Assembly (NCBI GenBank): GCA_019638475.1
Contig: JAHBTR010000003.1
Span: 281,680-345,679 of the forward strand
DNA: 64,000 nucleotides
Direction: 5' to 3'
Source: Chitinophagaceae bacterium
GTDB taxonomy: Bacteria > Bacteroidota > Bacteroidia > Chitinophagales > Chitinophagaceae
How positions within the stretch are numbered: position 1 is the stretch's first letter; each line of letters begins with the position of its first letter. Made by a program: the position numbers and the translations under genes. The notes under the pieces were generated by a model. It saw only the letters and a program-made list of their open reading frames with translations, was not told the origin of the DNA and did not search any database. Shown here in pieces: positions 56,478-64,000 of the stretch.

Positions 56478-57545
56478 ATGAAAAAAATATTATTCTTAGC
56501 TACGTTAGTAAGTTCTCTAACAAGTTTTGCACAACACACTTCTGACACTTTATTATATGCAGAAGAAAAACATTTTAAAAATATTCAGCAATTAACTTTT
56601 GGTGGCGATAATGCTGAAGCCTATTTTAGTTTTGATGGTAAGTATATTATTTTTCAAAAAACAAATCCTAAAGAAGGAATAGATTGCGACCAAATGTTTA
56701 TAGGTAAAGTACCTAAAATGGGCGAACCTTTTACTTATAAAATGGTTAGTACAGGAAAAGGTAGAACAACTTGTGGTGCATTTTTAAAAGATGGAAAACA
56801 TTTTATTTATGCTTCTACCCATTTAGGAGGAGAGGAGTGTCCACCTATTCCAGATAGAAAAAAATATGGCAACAAATATATCTGGCCCCTATATCCAAGT
56901 TTTGATATTTTTATGGCAGATACATCAGGCAAAATAGTAAAACAATTAACCAATTCGCCAGCTTATGATGCTGAAGGAACAATTTCGCCAGATGGAAAAA
57001 CAATGGTTTTTACCAGTACCAGAGATGGAGATTTAGAATTGTATTTAATGAATTTAAAAACATTAAAAGTAAAACGTATTACACATACTGTAGGATATGA
57101 TGGTGGAGCATGGTTTAGCCCTAATGGAAAAAAAATTATTTGGCGTGCCAGTCGTCCTAAAACAGAAGAAGAAATAAAAGAATATAAAGAACTACTTACT
57201 CAAAATTTAGTAGCACCAACCAATATGGAAGTTTGGGTAGCAGATGCTGATGGTAGCAATGCAAAACAAATTACTAATCTTGGACAAGCCAATTGGGCTC
57301 CTTATTTTATGCCAGATAATGAAAGAATTATTTTTGCCAGCAATCATGAATATAAAAGAGGGTTTCCTTTCAACATGTATATTATGAATGGCGATGGAAG
57401 CAATTTAACCAAAATAAGTAGAGACAAAGGTTTTGATGCTTTTCCTATGTTTAGTCCAGATGGTAAAAAAATTATTTTCAGCAGCAATAGAAACAATGGA
57501 GGTACAAGAGATACCAATATTTTTATAGCAGACTGGGCAGACTAA
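56478..57545 (+). CDS. Exported TolB-like beta-propeller (PD40 repeats) protein
   Basis: From the ATG at 56478 the product is 355 aa with a signal peptide (MKKILFLATLVSSLTSFAQ). The mature part holds several PD40/WD40-like blades. Their repeat phrases are FDGKYIIFQKT, DGKTMVFTSTRDGDLELYLMNL, PNGKKIIWRASRP, DNERIIFASNHEY and DGKKIIFSSNRN. Such propellers bind peptides or proteins in the periplasm; this one has no attached catalytic domain. It is divergent from the TPR lipoprotein gene, with 91 nt between start codons. A hairpin terminator follows. Confidence 0.9.
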   Translation: MKKILFLATLVSSLTSFAQHTSDTLLYAEEKHFKNIQQLTFGGDNAEAYFSFDGKYIIFQKTNPKEGIDCDQMFIGKVPKMGEPFTYKMVSTGKGRTTCGAFLKDGKHFIYASTHLGGEECPPIPDRKKYGNKYIWPLYPSFDIFMADTSGKIVKQLTNSPAYDAEGTISPDGKTMVFTSTRDGDLELYLMNLKTLKVKRITHTVGYDGGAWFSPNGKKIIWRASRPKTEEEIKEYKELLTQNLVAPTNMEVWVADADGSNAKQITNLGQANWAPYFMPDNERIIFASNHEYKRGFPFNMYIMNGDGSNLTKISRDKGFDAFPMFSPDGKKIIFSSNRNNGGTRDTNIFIADWAD

Positions 57546-57572
57546 TTACTAATACAAATACACTATTTGCAC

Positions 57573-57620
57573 AAAAGCTAAAAAGAAAGTAATCATACAC
57601 TTGCTTTTTAGCTTTTTATT
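57573..57620 (+). terminator. Rho-independent terminator
   Basis: A perfect 13-bp stem (AAAAGCTAAAAAG / CTTTTTAGCTTTT) with an 18-nt loop, followed by a T-rich tract, 27 nt after the TolB-like gene. Confidence 0.65.
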
Positions 57621-57710
57621 TTTGAGTAATACGGTTGCTTCGGTATAAAGTGTCAAAAAAAAGTAAACAATTTTTTTATTGAAATAATTTGTGCATGAAT
57701 AAATATGACT

Positions 57711-57783
57711 ACTTTTATGCTTATACGAATTTGATTTCTACAACAGACTATTCTTTTTTCGTATAATGCTTTTGGTATTATTG
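57711..57783. repeat. Dispersed intergenic repeat, copy B
   Basis: Matches 1406-1467: the exact 20-nt core is at 57721-57740, followed by AGACTATTCTTTTTTCG and, after about 12 extra bases, GTATTATTG. It lies 72 nt upstream of the DUF4783 start. Confidence 0.6.
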
Positions 57784-57855
57784 CTATGAAAATGTTAATT
57801 TGGCATGTTTTTAGCACTCATTTAAAAAGTATATTATTTTCTTATTAAAACTATT

Positions 57856-58239
57856 ATGATGAAAAAGGTTTTTCTATTTATGGCTGTTAGTATATGCTCT
57901 TTTGCTTTTATAGTACAATCAGATAGCGATGATATATTAAAAGCACTAAAAGCAGCCAATGTAGAGCAATTAACAGAACACTTTGATAGCTTTGTAGATT
58001 TAAAACTTCCTGAAAAAGATGAAGTAAAAAATATGAGTAAAAATCAGGCAAGTATTGCCTTAAAATCTTTTTTTAATGATAATAGTATAAAAAGTTTTGA
58101 ACTTGCTTCACAAAGAGAAATGGGAGGCACCATGTATATAGCAGGAAAATTAAAAAATAATGACAAAGGATTTAATATAACAATTATGGCTAAAAAAAGT
58201 GGCGAAAAACATAATATTATTTCAATAAGAATCAATTAA
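57856..58239 (+). CDS. Exported DUF4783 family protein
   Basis: A 127-aa protein with a signal peptide (MMKKVFLFMAVSICSFAF). The mature domain has the cystatin/NTF2-like pattern of DUF4783: SDDILKALKAANVEQLTEHFDSFVDLKLP, NQASIALKSFFND and GGTMYIAGKLKN. The family is restricted to Bacteroidota and has no proven role. It has no operon partner: a 310-nt gap lies before it and the repeat-rich region after it. Confidence 0.85.
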   Translation: MMKKVFLFMAVSICSFAFIVQSDSDDILKALKAANVEQLTEHFDSFVDLKLPEKDEVKNMSKNQASIALKSFFNDNSIKSFELASQREMGGTMYIAGKLKNNDKGFNITIMAKKSGEKHNIISIRIN

Positions 58240-58924
58240 ACATTAGCTTTATCTTATTTTCAACCTCACAAAAAATAGTGTCAACTTTTTAGGATAATAC
58301 ACAATAAAAATATACCCCTCCTTTGGAGGGGCAGGAGAGGTCTCACTTATAATATTAAATAATGTTTCGTGTCTTCACGAAACATGGCTGTTGGAGTTTT
58401 TAGTTTTTCAGTTTTTAGTTTTTCCTTTTCGGATTTAGAACTTCGTATTTCGTGCAATCATCAGTCTGACGGTTCCGTCTGACTGATGAAACAACAAGCG
58501 TTGTCAGTCTGAGTTTATCGAAGACGATGAATTTAAGCGTTCTACTCAATCGCTTTCTACATACTTCGACAAGCTCAGTATGACAAAAGCTGACAATTTT
58601 ATTTTGCCTTGTCCTAAAAAAAAGTTTACATGCTTTAGCTTTTAGTTTTTCATTTTTTTAGATTTTATTCTTTCGGATTTCGTTTTTAGAATTTCAGATT
58701 TTCTTTAAACTACCCCTAACCCCTTCAAAGAAGGGGAAATAACTCGGAGGTTTCGGATTTCATTTTTAGTTTTTAGTTTTTCATTTTTAGAATTTCGGAT
58801 TTTCACTATGTATCGTCCAAAAAAAATTTTTTTATAAAAGATACATCTCATATATTTACAAAGTCATATTTAGAAATCTTTGAATTTTAAAATGAAAAAA
58901 TTATTTAACTAAAAACTAAATTTT
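58240..58924. repeat. Mosaic of intergenic repeat elements
   Basis: These 685 bases hold no gene but a string of elements. Short palindromes: CCCCTCC-TTT-GGAGGGG (58315-58331), a 10-bp perfect stem ATGTTTCGTG/CACGAAACAT (58362-58385), a 14-bp stem with one mismatch around GTCTGACGG (58459-58488) and CCCCTTC-AAA-GAAGGGG (58720-58736). A long imperfect inverted pair lies at 58502-58523 and 58564-58585 (containing CTTCGACAAGCTCAG). Three tracts iterate TTTTTAG/TTTTTCA/TTTCGGATTT (58396-58450, 58636-58700, 58750-58803). Several resemble elements I recall as common between genes in Bacteroidota. Confidence 0.8.
58892..58912 (+). other. Possible six-codon upstream ORF
   Basis: ATG AAA AAA TTA TTT AAC TAA encodes MKKLFN and ends 12 nt before the start of the giant surface-protein gene. 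It may be a chance ORF or a leader peptide. No ribosome-binding evidence decides. Confidence 0.25.
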
Positions 58925-61900
58925 ATGAGAAAGTTTTATGCTCTATTAGTTATTGCTCTACTGTCGTTTACAGTAACGCTACAAGCTCAAGTATCTAGTT
59001 ACATTTTTTCCAGTTCTTCAGGAACATATACACCTATTACTGGAGGAACTCTGTTAAGAGATGGAACTGCTACTATGGATAGTTGGGCATCAACAGCACA
59101 AACAATTCCATCATTTACCTTTAATGGTACTGCTTATACTACGGCTTATGTAACTTCTAATGGATTACTAACATTAGGAGGTTCTGCTCCATCTACATTT
59201 GCTTATACTGCTATAAGCACTACTACAGGTTCTGGTTATGCAATTTGCCCATTTAATGCTGATTTGGATAAAGTAAATAGCAATGCAAATTCAGAAATAA
59301 GGTGGGAAACTGTAGGCGATGAAGTAGTATTTCAGTGGAAACAAATGAAAAGATATAATGTAACTGAAAGTTTTGATATGCAAGCAAGATTAAATACTGT
59401 TACTGGAGAAATTGTGTTTGTATATCAACTAAATTCAGGACCTGGCTCAAGTACTTCATATCAACCTCAAGTTGGTATCAGAGCTTCTGCTTCTGATTAT
59501 AATAATAGACTTGTTGCAAGTGGTTCAGAAAATTGGGCATCTTCCTTAAAAGGTACTGCTAATTCAAGTACATGTAGATTTACATCAAGCTCTCCTCAAA
59601 AAAACTTTACCTCTGGCTTAACATATACATGGACACCTGCAACATGTTTTGCTCCAACCAATGTAGCATCTTCTGCTATTACAACAACTACAGCTACCAT
59701 AAGTTGGGACGATGCTACTCCTGTACCAGGTATGGGTTATGATTGGGAATTAAGAACAAGTGGTGCAGCAGGTAGTGGAGCTACAGGCTTAGTACAAAAT
59801 GATAATACTGCCGATGTAACTTTAGATTTAACAAGTTTAACAGCCAATACTGCCTATAATTTCTATATACGTTCTAACTGTGGTGGAGGCAATGATACCA
59901 GCACATGGACAAATGCTTTACAATTTACTACTCCTTGCGATGCAATTTCAAGTTTCCCTTGGACAGAAAATTTTGACGCTGTAACAACACCTGCATTACC
60001 ATCTTGCTTTGCTTCATTAGATGTAAATGCTGATGGTGATAAATGGATTACTTATACTGGTGGTTATGGTGTTGGCGGTAGCATAGCAGCAGGGTTATAT
60101 ACTGATATTAATGCGGGTAATAATGATGACTATTTAGTACTACCTGCATTTGACTTAACAGGCAATCAAAGATTTAGATTCTCTGTAAGAGCAAGGTCTT
60201 CAGGTGAACCTAATGATTATAGAGTAGTAATATCTACTACTGGCAATACTCCAGCAGATTTTGCTTCTGGCACAGAATTAAAATCATTAACTACTGTAAG
60301 CAGTACCACCCATGCTAACATAGATTGGATAGATTTATCAGCCTATACTGGTATAGCATATATTGCTATTCATGTACCTCCTGGCGGCTTAGATGGCTAC
60401 TACTTATATGTAGATGACATGATTGTGGAAGATATACCATCATGTTTACCGCCAACCAATGTAGCATCTTCTGCTGTTGCTGCAACTACAGCTACCATAA
60501 GTTGGGATGATGCTACTCCTGTACCAGGTATGGGTTATGATTGGGAATTAAGAACAAGTGGCAACCCTGGTAGTGGAGCTACAGGCTTAGTACAAAATGA
60601 TAATACTGCCGATGTAACTTTAGACTTAACAAGTTTAACAGCCAGTACTACCTATAGGTTCTATATACGTTCTAACTGTGGTGGAGGCAATGATACCAGT
60701 GCATGGACAAGTGCTTTACAATTTACAACTCCTTGTGCTGATATAAGCACATTACCTTACACTCAAAACTTTAATGCAGTAGGCATACCAGTATGTTGGA
60801 GTACAGCACTTGTATCAGGTACTAATAATTGGGTAGTTGGTTCAACAAGCCCTGGTGGTTTTGCAGATATAGCTGCACCGCTTGATGGTAATTATGTGGC
60901 GAAAGCTTATGGAACATCTACTGCTAATCTTATATCAGCACCTTTTGATTTGTCTTCTTTAGCAGGTAATCAGGGTCGTATTAGCTTTTATACATACAGG
61001 CATAGTGCTACTGTTCCTGCAGATGAAATCAATTTTTATATCAATACAGAACCCAACACAAGTGGAGCAACTTTATTAACAACCATTAAACCTTTAACAA
61101 CACAAGCTCCTACAGAAGCAAGTGCAGGCTGGTACAATTATACGGCAGATATTCCATTATCTTTCAATTCTTCAGGGTCAGTATATTTTATTATTCAAGG
61201 TGTTACTACTTCCGGTGTCTCAAGTTATGACTTAGGTATTGATAATTTTATAGTGGAAGAATCTCCTTCATGTTTACCACCAACCAATCTTGCATCTTCT
61301 GCTGTTGCTGCAACTACAGCTACCATAAGTTGGGACGATGCTACTCCTGTACCAGGTATGGGTTATGATTGGGAATTAAGAACAAGTGGTGCAGCAGGTA
61401 GTGGAGCTACAGGCTTAGTACAAAATGATAATACTGCTGATGCAACTTTAGATTTAACAAGTTTAACAGCTAATACTGAGTATTGGTTCTATATACGTTC
61501 TAACTGTGGTGGTGGAGATGATACCAGTAGCTGGGCTTCTATAAAGGTTACTACCGCAGTGTCTATACCTTGGGTAGAAGAATTTGATGCCGCACCAGCT
61601 GGATGGGTAGTTACTGCTGGCTCTTGGTATGTAGGCAGTACAAGAGGAGCTACAGGAAACCCTGGCGGAAATCTTTATATGAATCTATATAGCAGTGCCG
61701 CAACAGGAACATTTATTACACCAAGTCTTGCTACTGTTTCTATTGGCGATAAATTAGCATTTGATTATAAGTTATCAAATTATAGTTCTCCTTTTGCTCC
61801 TCCATCTTCTTGGGGTAGTTTTGATGTTTCTATTTCAACAGATAATGGTGCTACATGGGATGCTCTTGAAACAGTAAATGCTCCCGCAATAGCAGGATGG

Positions 61901-64000
61901 ACAAATAAATCTTATGACTTAGATGCTTATGCTGGTGCTACTGTGAAAATAAAAATTGAAGCTACGCGTACTGCTGGCGATTATGATTTGGCTTTTGATA
62001 ACTTTATGATATCGCCTGCATGTACAGCACCAGTGGCACAACCTACAGCCTTAATATTGACACCTGGTGCTACAACAGTAACAGGCTCATTTACAGCTGC
62101 AAGCCCATTACCTTCAGGCTATCTTGTTGTACGTACTGATGGCAGCACACCTGCAGACCCTGTGGATGGTACAACCTATACAATAGGAGCTTCTGATTTA
62201 GGGGGTGTAATTGTAGCTAATGGAGCAGCAACTACTTTTAGTGCTACTGGCTTAACACCTGGAGATACTTATTCATTTTTTGTTTATTCATACAATAATA
62301 CAGATTGTGCAGGTATAGCTTATCTTGCAACATCTCCTTTAACTGACAATGTTACAACAAGCTCTACATATACATCAATAGTTTCTGGCAATTGGGAAGA
62401 TGGTAGTACTTGGGATTTAGGTACAGCACCAGGAGCTTCTAACGATGTTATTATAGCCGATGGACATACAGTAACAGTAAATGCTACTGCAGCTACTGCA
62501 TCATTAATAACAGTAAACTCAGGCGGAGAATTGATAGTATCTGATAACACATTAACTACAGTGGCAATAACTAATAATGGTACAGTTACAGTATCTGGAG
62601 GCACAACTAATGTTACAGGTGCTGCTACAACAGGTATTACAAATAATACTGGTAGCACATTTACTATTAATGGAGGTATAATAAATTTAGGTCCAGCAGG
62701 AGGCGGTGATAGAACATTTGCTAATAATGGTATATTAACTGTAACAAATGGCTCTTTAAATATTAATGGTAACTTTGCATTATCAGCTGGTGGAAAACTA
62801 AATCAAAGTGGAGGTGTCATTTCAATAGATGGTAATAATGCAGGAAGTGCTATCGGTAGTGTTGCAACTGCAACGAATTTGTTTAATTTGGCACCAACAG
62901 CAAATGCTGATGTTAATTTGTCTGGAGGTAGTATAATAATTGTTGATCCTCACTATTCTACTGGTTATTCTGTATTTGTGAGTGTACCTAATTCAGGCGC
63001 CATTACTGCTACAGGAACCCATACTTTCCAATTTGGTGATGGTGTTTCTACCGACAATGGCGGAAGTAATGGTTTTTATGTATTTACTTGGCAAAATTCC
63101 GGTGCAGTGCAATATAAAAATGTAGTACTTGCTCCTGTTGTTGGAGGAACAAATAGGTTTGTACTTCAAGGAGGATATGCTGGGGGTGATACTTATGGTG
63201 TCTTTACCTTATCAGGAGACCTAACAATTGGTAGTGGTGCTGAGTTTAGGGCTATTCGAACAGCAAATACTTCACCTTTAGTAATAGGAGGAAACTTAAT
63301 TAATAATGGTACACTTACTTCTTCTGGAATAGCTTATTTCGGAAATGCTGTAACCACAAGTGCCATTGGAATTTCATATTCAGCTTCTTCAAATGCACAA
63401 ACAATAAGTGGATCAGGTATATTTAGAAATACGGTTTCTTCGCCAACGACTAACTTTAGTGCTTTAACAGTAAATAATAATAATGTAAGTGGCGTAACAT
63501 TTGGTACAGGTATTAATAACCCTTCATTTAGTGGGGAAATTATTGTAACAACAGGTAAAGTAAATGTGAACAATATTAATTTTAATGGTACAACATCAGT
63601 ATCTTTAGCTGCCGCTGCTTCTATCATAAATGCTAATTCAGTAATACATAATACAGCTGGTAATATATCATTATCAGGTTCTGGTTCTTTAAATGTTAGC
63701 GGTAGTTTTGCATTTGGTAATGTAAATAGCAGAACATTTACAAGTGGTGGACGCATGGTATTAAAATCTACAGAATTAGGTACTGCACGTATAGCAGATA
63801 TTACTAATGGAGGTGCTAATAGTGGTAACGCAATTTCTGGTAATGTAATACAAGAACGTTATATACCAGCAAAAGCTGAAAGAAAATGGATATTCCTAAG
63901 CAGCCCTGTTACACAATCTGTAGCCAATAGCTGGCAACAACAAATACATATAACTGGTGCAGGTACAGGTGGTACTGTTTGCCCTACTCTAACAACAAAC
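58925..64000 (+). CDS. Giant T9SS-type surface/adhesin protein (3' truncated)
   Basis: The frame opens at the ATG at 58925, with signal peptide MRKFYALLVIALLSFTVTLQAQ, and stays open for 1692 codons to the window end. After an N-terminal beta-rich domain there are three FnIII-like repeats (59654-59938, 60452-60736 and 61280-61556). They alternate with MAM/cleaved-adhesin-like jelly rolls opening FPWTENFD, LPYTQNFN and IPWVEEFD. Further on is a GNWEDGSTWDLGTAPG segment and then Gly/Asn/Thr-rich, parallel-beta-like repeats up to about 63850. The last visible part (QERYIPAKAERKWIFLSSPV) is a phrase typical of T9SS cargo shortly before the C-terminal region. The sorting domain lies outside the window. 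Probably a surface adhesin; ligand unknown. Confidence 0.9.
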   Translation, partial: MRKFYALLVIALLSFTVTLQAQVSSYIFSSSSGTYTPITGGTLLRDGTATMDSWASTAQTIPSFTFNGTAYTTAYVTSNGLLTLGGSAPSTFAYTAISTTTGSGYAICPFNADLDKVNSNANSEIRWETVGDEVVFQWKQMKRYNVTESFDMQARLNTVTGEIVFVYQLNSGPGSSTSYQPQVGIRASASDYNNRLVASGSENWASSLKGTANSSTCRFTSSSPQKNFTSGLTYTWTPATCFAPTNVASSAITTTTATISWDDATPVPGMGYDWELRTSGAAGSGATGLVQNDNTADVTLDLTSLTANTAYNFYIRSNCGGGNDTSTWTNALQFTTPCDAISSFPWTENFDAVTTPALPSCFASLDVNADGDKWITYTGGYGVGGSIAAGLYTDINAGNNDDYLVLPAFDLTGNQRFRFSVRARSSGEPNDYRVVISTTGNTPADFASGTELKSLTTVSSTTHANIDWIDLSAYTGIAYIAIHVPPGGLDGYYLYVDDMIVEDIPSCLPPTNVASSAVAATTATISWDDATPVPGMGYDWELRTSGNPGSGATGLVQNDNTADVTLDLTSLTASTTYRFYIRSNCGGGNDTSAWTSALQFTTPCADISTLPYTQNFNAVGIPVCWSTALVSGTNNWVVGSTSPGGFADIAAPLDGNYVAKAYGTSTANLISAPFDLSSLAGNQGRISFYTYRHSATVPADEINFYINTEPNTSGATLLTTIKPLTTQAPTEASAGWYNYTADIPLSFNSSGSVYFIIQGVTTSGVSSYDLGIDNFIVEESPSCLPPTNLASSAVAATTATISWDDATPVPGMGYDWELRTSGAAGSGATGLVQNDNTADATLDLTSLTANTEYWFYIRSNCGGGDDTSSWASIKVTTAVSIPWVEEFDAAPAGWVVTAGSWYVGSTRGATGNPGGNLYMNLYSSAATGTFITPSLATVSIGDKLAFDYKLSNYSSPFAPPSSWGSFDVSISTDNGATWDALETVNAPAIAGWTNKSYDLDAYAGATVKIKIEATRTAGDYDLAFDNFMISPACTAPVAQPTALILTPGATTVTGSFTAASPLPSGYLVVRTDGSTPADPVDGTTYTIGASDLGGVIVANGAATTFSATGLTPGDTYSFFVYSYNNTDCAGIAYLATSPLTDNVTTSSTYTSIVSGNWEDGSTWDLGTAPGASNDVIIADGHTVTVNATAATASLITVNSGGELIVSDNTLTTVAITNNGTVTVSGGTTNVTGAATTGITNNTGSTFTINGGIINLGPAGGGDRTFANNGILTVTNGSLNINGNFALSAGGKLNQSGGVISIDGNNAGSAIGSVATATNLFNLAPTANADVNLSGGSIIIVDPHYSTGYSVFVSVPNSGAITATGTHTFQFGDGVSTDNGGSNGFYVFTWQNSGAVQYKNVVLAPVVGGTNRFVLQGGYAGGDTYGVFTLSGDLTIGSGAEFRAIRTANTSPLVIGGNLINNGTLTSSGIAYFGNAVTTSAIGISYSASSNAQTISGSGIFRNTVSSPTTNFSALTVNNNNVSGVTFGTGINNPSFSGEIIVTTGKVNVNNINFNGTTSVSLAAAASIINANSVIHNTAGNISLSGSGSLNVSGSFAFGNVNSRTFTSGGRMVLKSTELGTARIADITNGGANSGNAISGNVIQERYIPAKAERKWIFLSSPVTQSVANSWQQQIHITGAGTGGTVCPTLTTN
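59654..59938 (+). repeat. FnIII-like repeat 1 in the giant surface gene
   Basis: A 285-nt unit beginning CCAACCAATGTAGCATC. It differs from repeat 2 at 21 positions by eye and shares with both others a long identical core around the GMGYDWELRTSG and GATGLVQNDNT codons. Confidence 0.85.
60452..60736 (+). repeat. FnIII-like repeat 2 in the giant surface gene
   Basis: The second 285-nt unit, 798 nt downstream of repeat 1, with the same ends and phase. GNP replaces GAA in the loop after LRTS; most other changes are silent or conservative. Confidence 0.85.
61280..61556 (+). repeat. FnIII-like repeat 3 in the giant surface gene
   Basis: The third unit, 828 nt after repeat 2. It keeps the identical core but diverges after the CGGG codons (SSWASIKVTT), where the next domain begins. 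Confidence 0.85.

Larger units (their letters stand above)
57546..57855. other. Gene-free region between TolB-like and DUF4783 genes
   Basis: These 310 bases hold the terminator at 57573-57620 and the dispersed repeat copy B at 57711-57783, and otherwise AT-rich sequence. No coding frame or full-consensus promoter is evident. Confidence 0.7.

Noticed and set aside
62320..63756. Minus-strand open frames (62320-62658 and 63334-63756) inside the giant surface gene
   Set aside because: They are antisense to Thr/Val/Asn-rich coding repeats. Their composition (Val/Pro/Thr-rich, no motifs) is the mirror of the sense strand.

Overview
The window is an AT-rich chromosomal segment from a member of the Bacteroidota, probably a gliding or T9SS-bearing environmental lineage such as Chitinophagia or a relative. 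The support is a complete gldKLMN locus, type IX secretion (T9SS) C-terminal sorting domains, Bacteroidota-restricted families (DUF4271 beside hemD, DUF3127, DUF4783, DUF2975 with an XRE regulator), and promoters of the Bacteroidota type (TTG, about 19-21 nt, TAnnTTTG). I see no rRNA, tRNA, CRISPR array, prophage or transposase. Most genes are ordinary core genes, and the accessory interest lies in small operons and in non-coding DNA.

Layout. 1-0.9 kb: the end of a large secreted T9SS cargo gene. 1-2.9 kb: a small conserved protein, then two DUF2975 membrane proteins with a short XRE regulator. 2.9-12 kb (minus strand): gyrB, a processive GT2 glycosyltransferase, a histidine kinase/LuxR-type response regulator pair, a GNAT acetyltransferase with metF, and two exported proteins. 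12.4-18 kb (plus): a hydrolase / ACP-phosphodiesterase-like / FAD oxidoreductase / membrane-protein operon, then an MMPL-type transporter. 18-21.7 kb: a DtxR-family regulator divergent from a TonB-dependent receptor and an exported thioredoxin-like protein, with a perfect 16-bp palindrome inside the receptor promoter. 22-27 kb: small proteins, an ECF sigma/anti-sigma-like pair, a stand-alone T9SS sorting domain, xerD and a cysteine-cluster protein. 27-31.7 kb: clpX-clpP-clpP and an M23 peptidase with a helical-repeat partner. 31.8-42 kb: a SWIM/SNF2 helicase, mnmD divergent from an AlkA-like glycosylase, a Spy-like protein, DUF4271-hemD and a DUF255 protein. 42-47 kb: gldK-gldL-gldM-gldN. 47-58 kb: SemiSWEET, fabI, flotillin plus NfeD-like protein, rocD, DUF3127, a 5'-nucleotidase split over two genes, dnaA, a TPR lipoprotein, a TolB-like propeller protein and DUF4783. 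58.2-58.9 kb: a mosaic of intergenic repeat elements. 58.9 kb to the right edge: a very large T9SS-type surface protein with near-identical FnIII repeats, cut by the window.

How it fits together. gldKLMN encodes the motor and core ring of the T9SS. The two edge genes and the 96-aa stand-alone sorting domain are its visible or probable clients. The two-component pair next to the GT2 synthase may control a surface polysaccharide. The DtxR/TonB/thioredoxin cluster looks like a metal-regulated uptake unit.

The most unusual signals are these: (i) seven genes whose start codon lies exactly 4 nt after a -7-like box, suggesting leaderless mRNAs; (ii) the DtxR-family palindrome filling the -33/-7 spacer of the TonB receptor gene; (iii) the orphan T9SS sorting domain without a signal peptide; (iv) a duplicated module in the anti-sigma-like protein; (v) a 5'-nucleotidase-type metallophosphatase with Glu in place of the metal-binding Asn; and (vi) several structured or repetitive intergenic segments. 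I do not see a clearly unprecedented multi-gene system.
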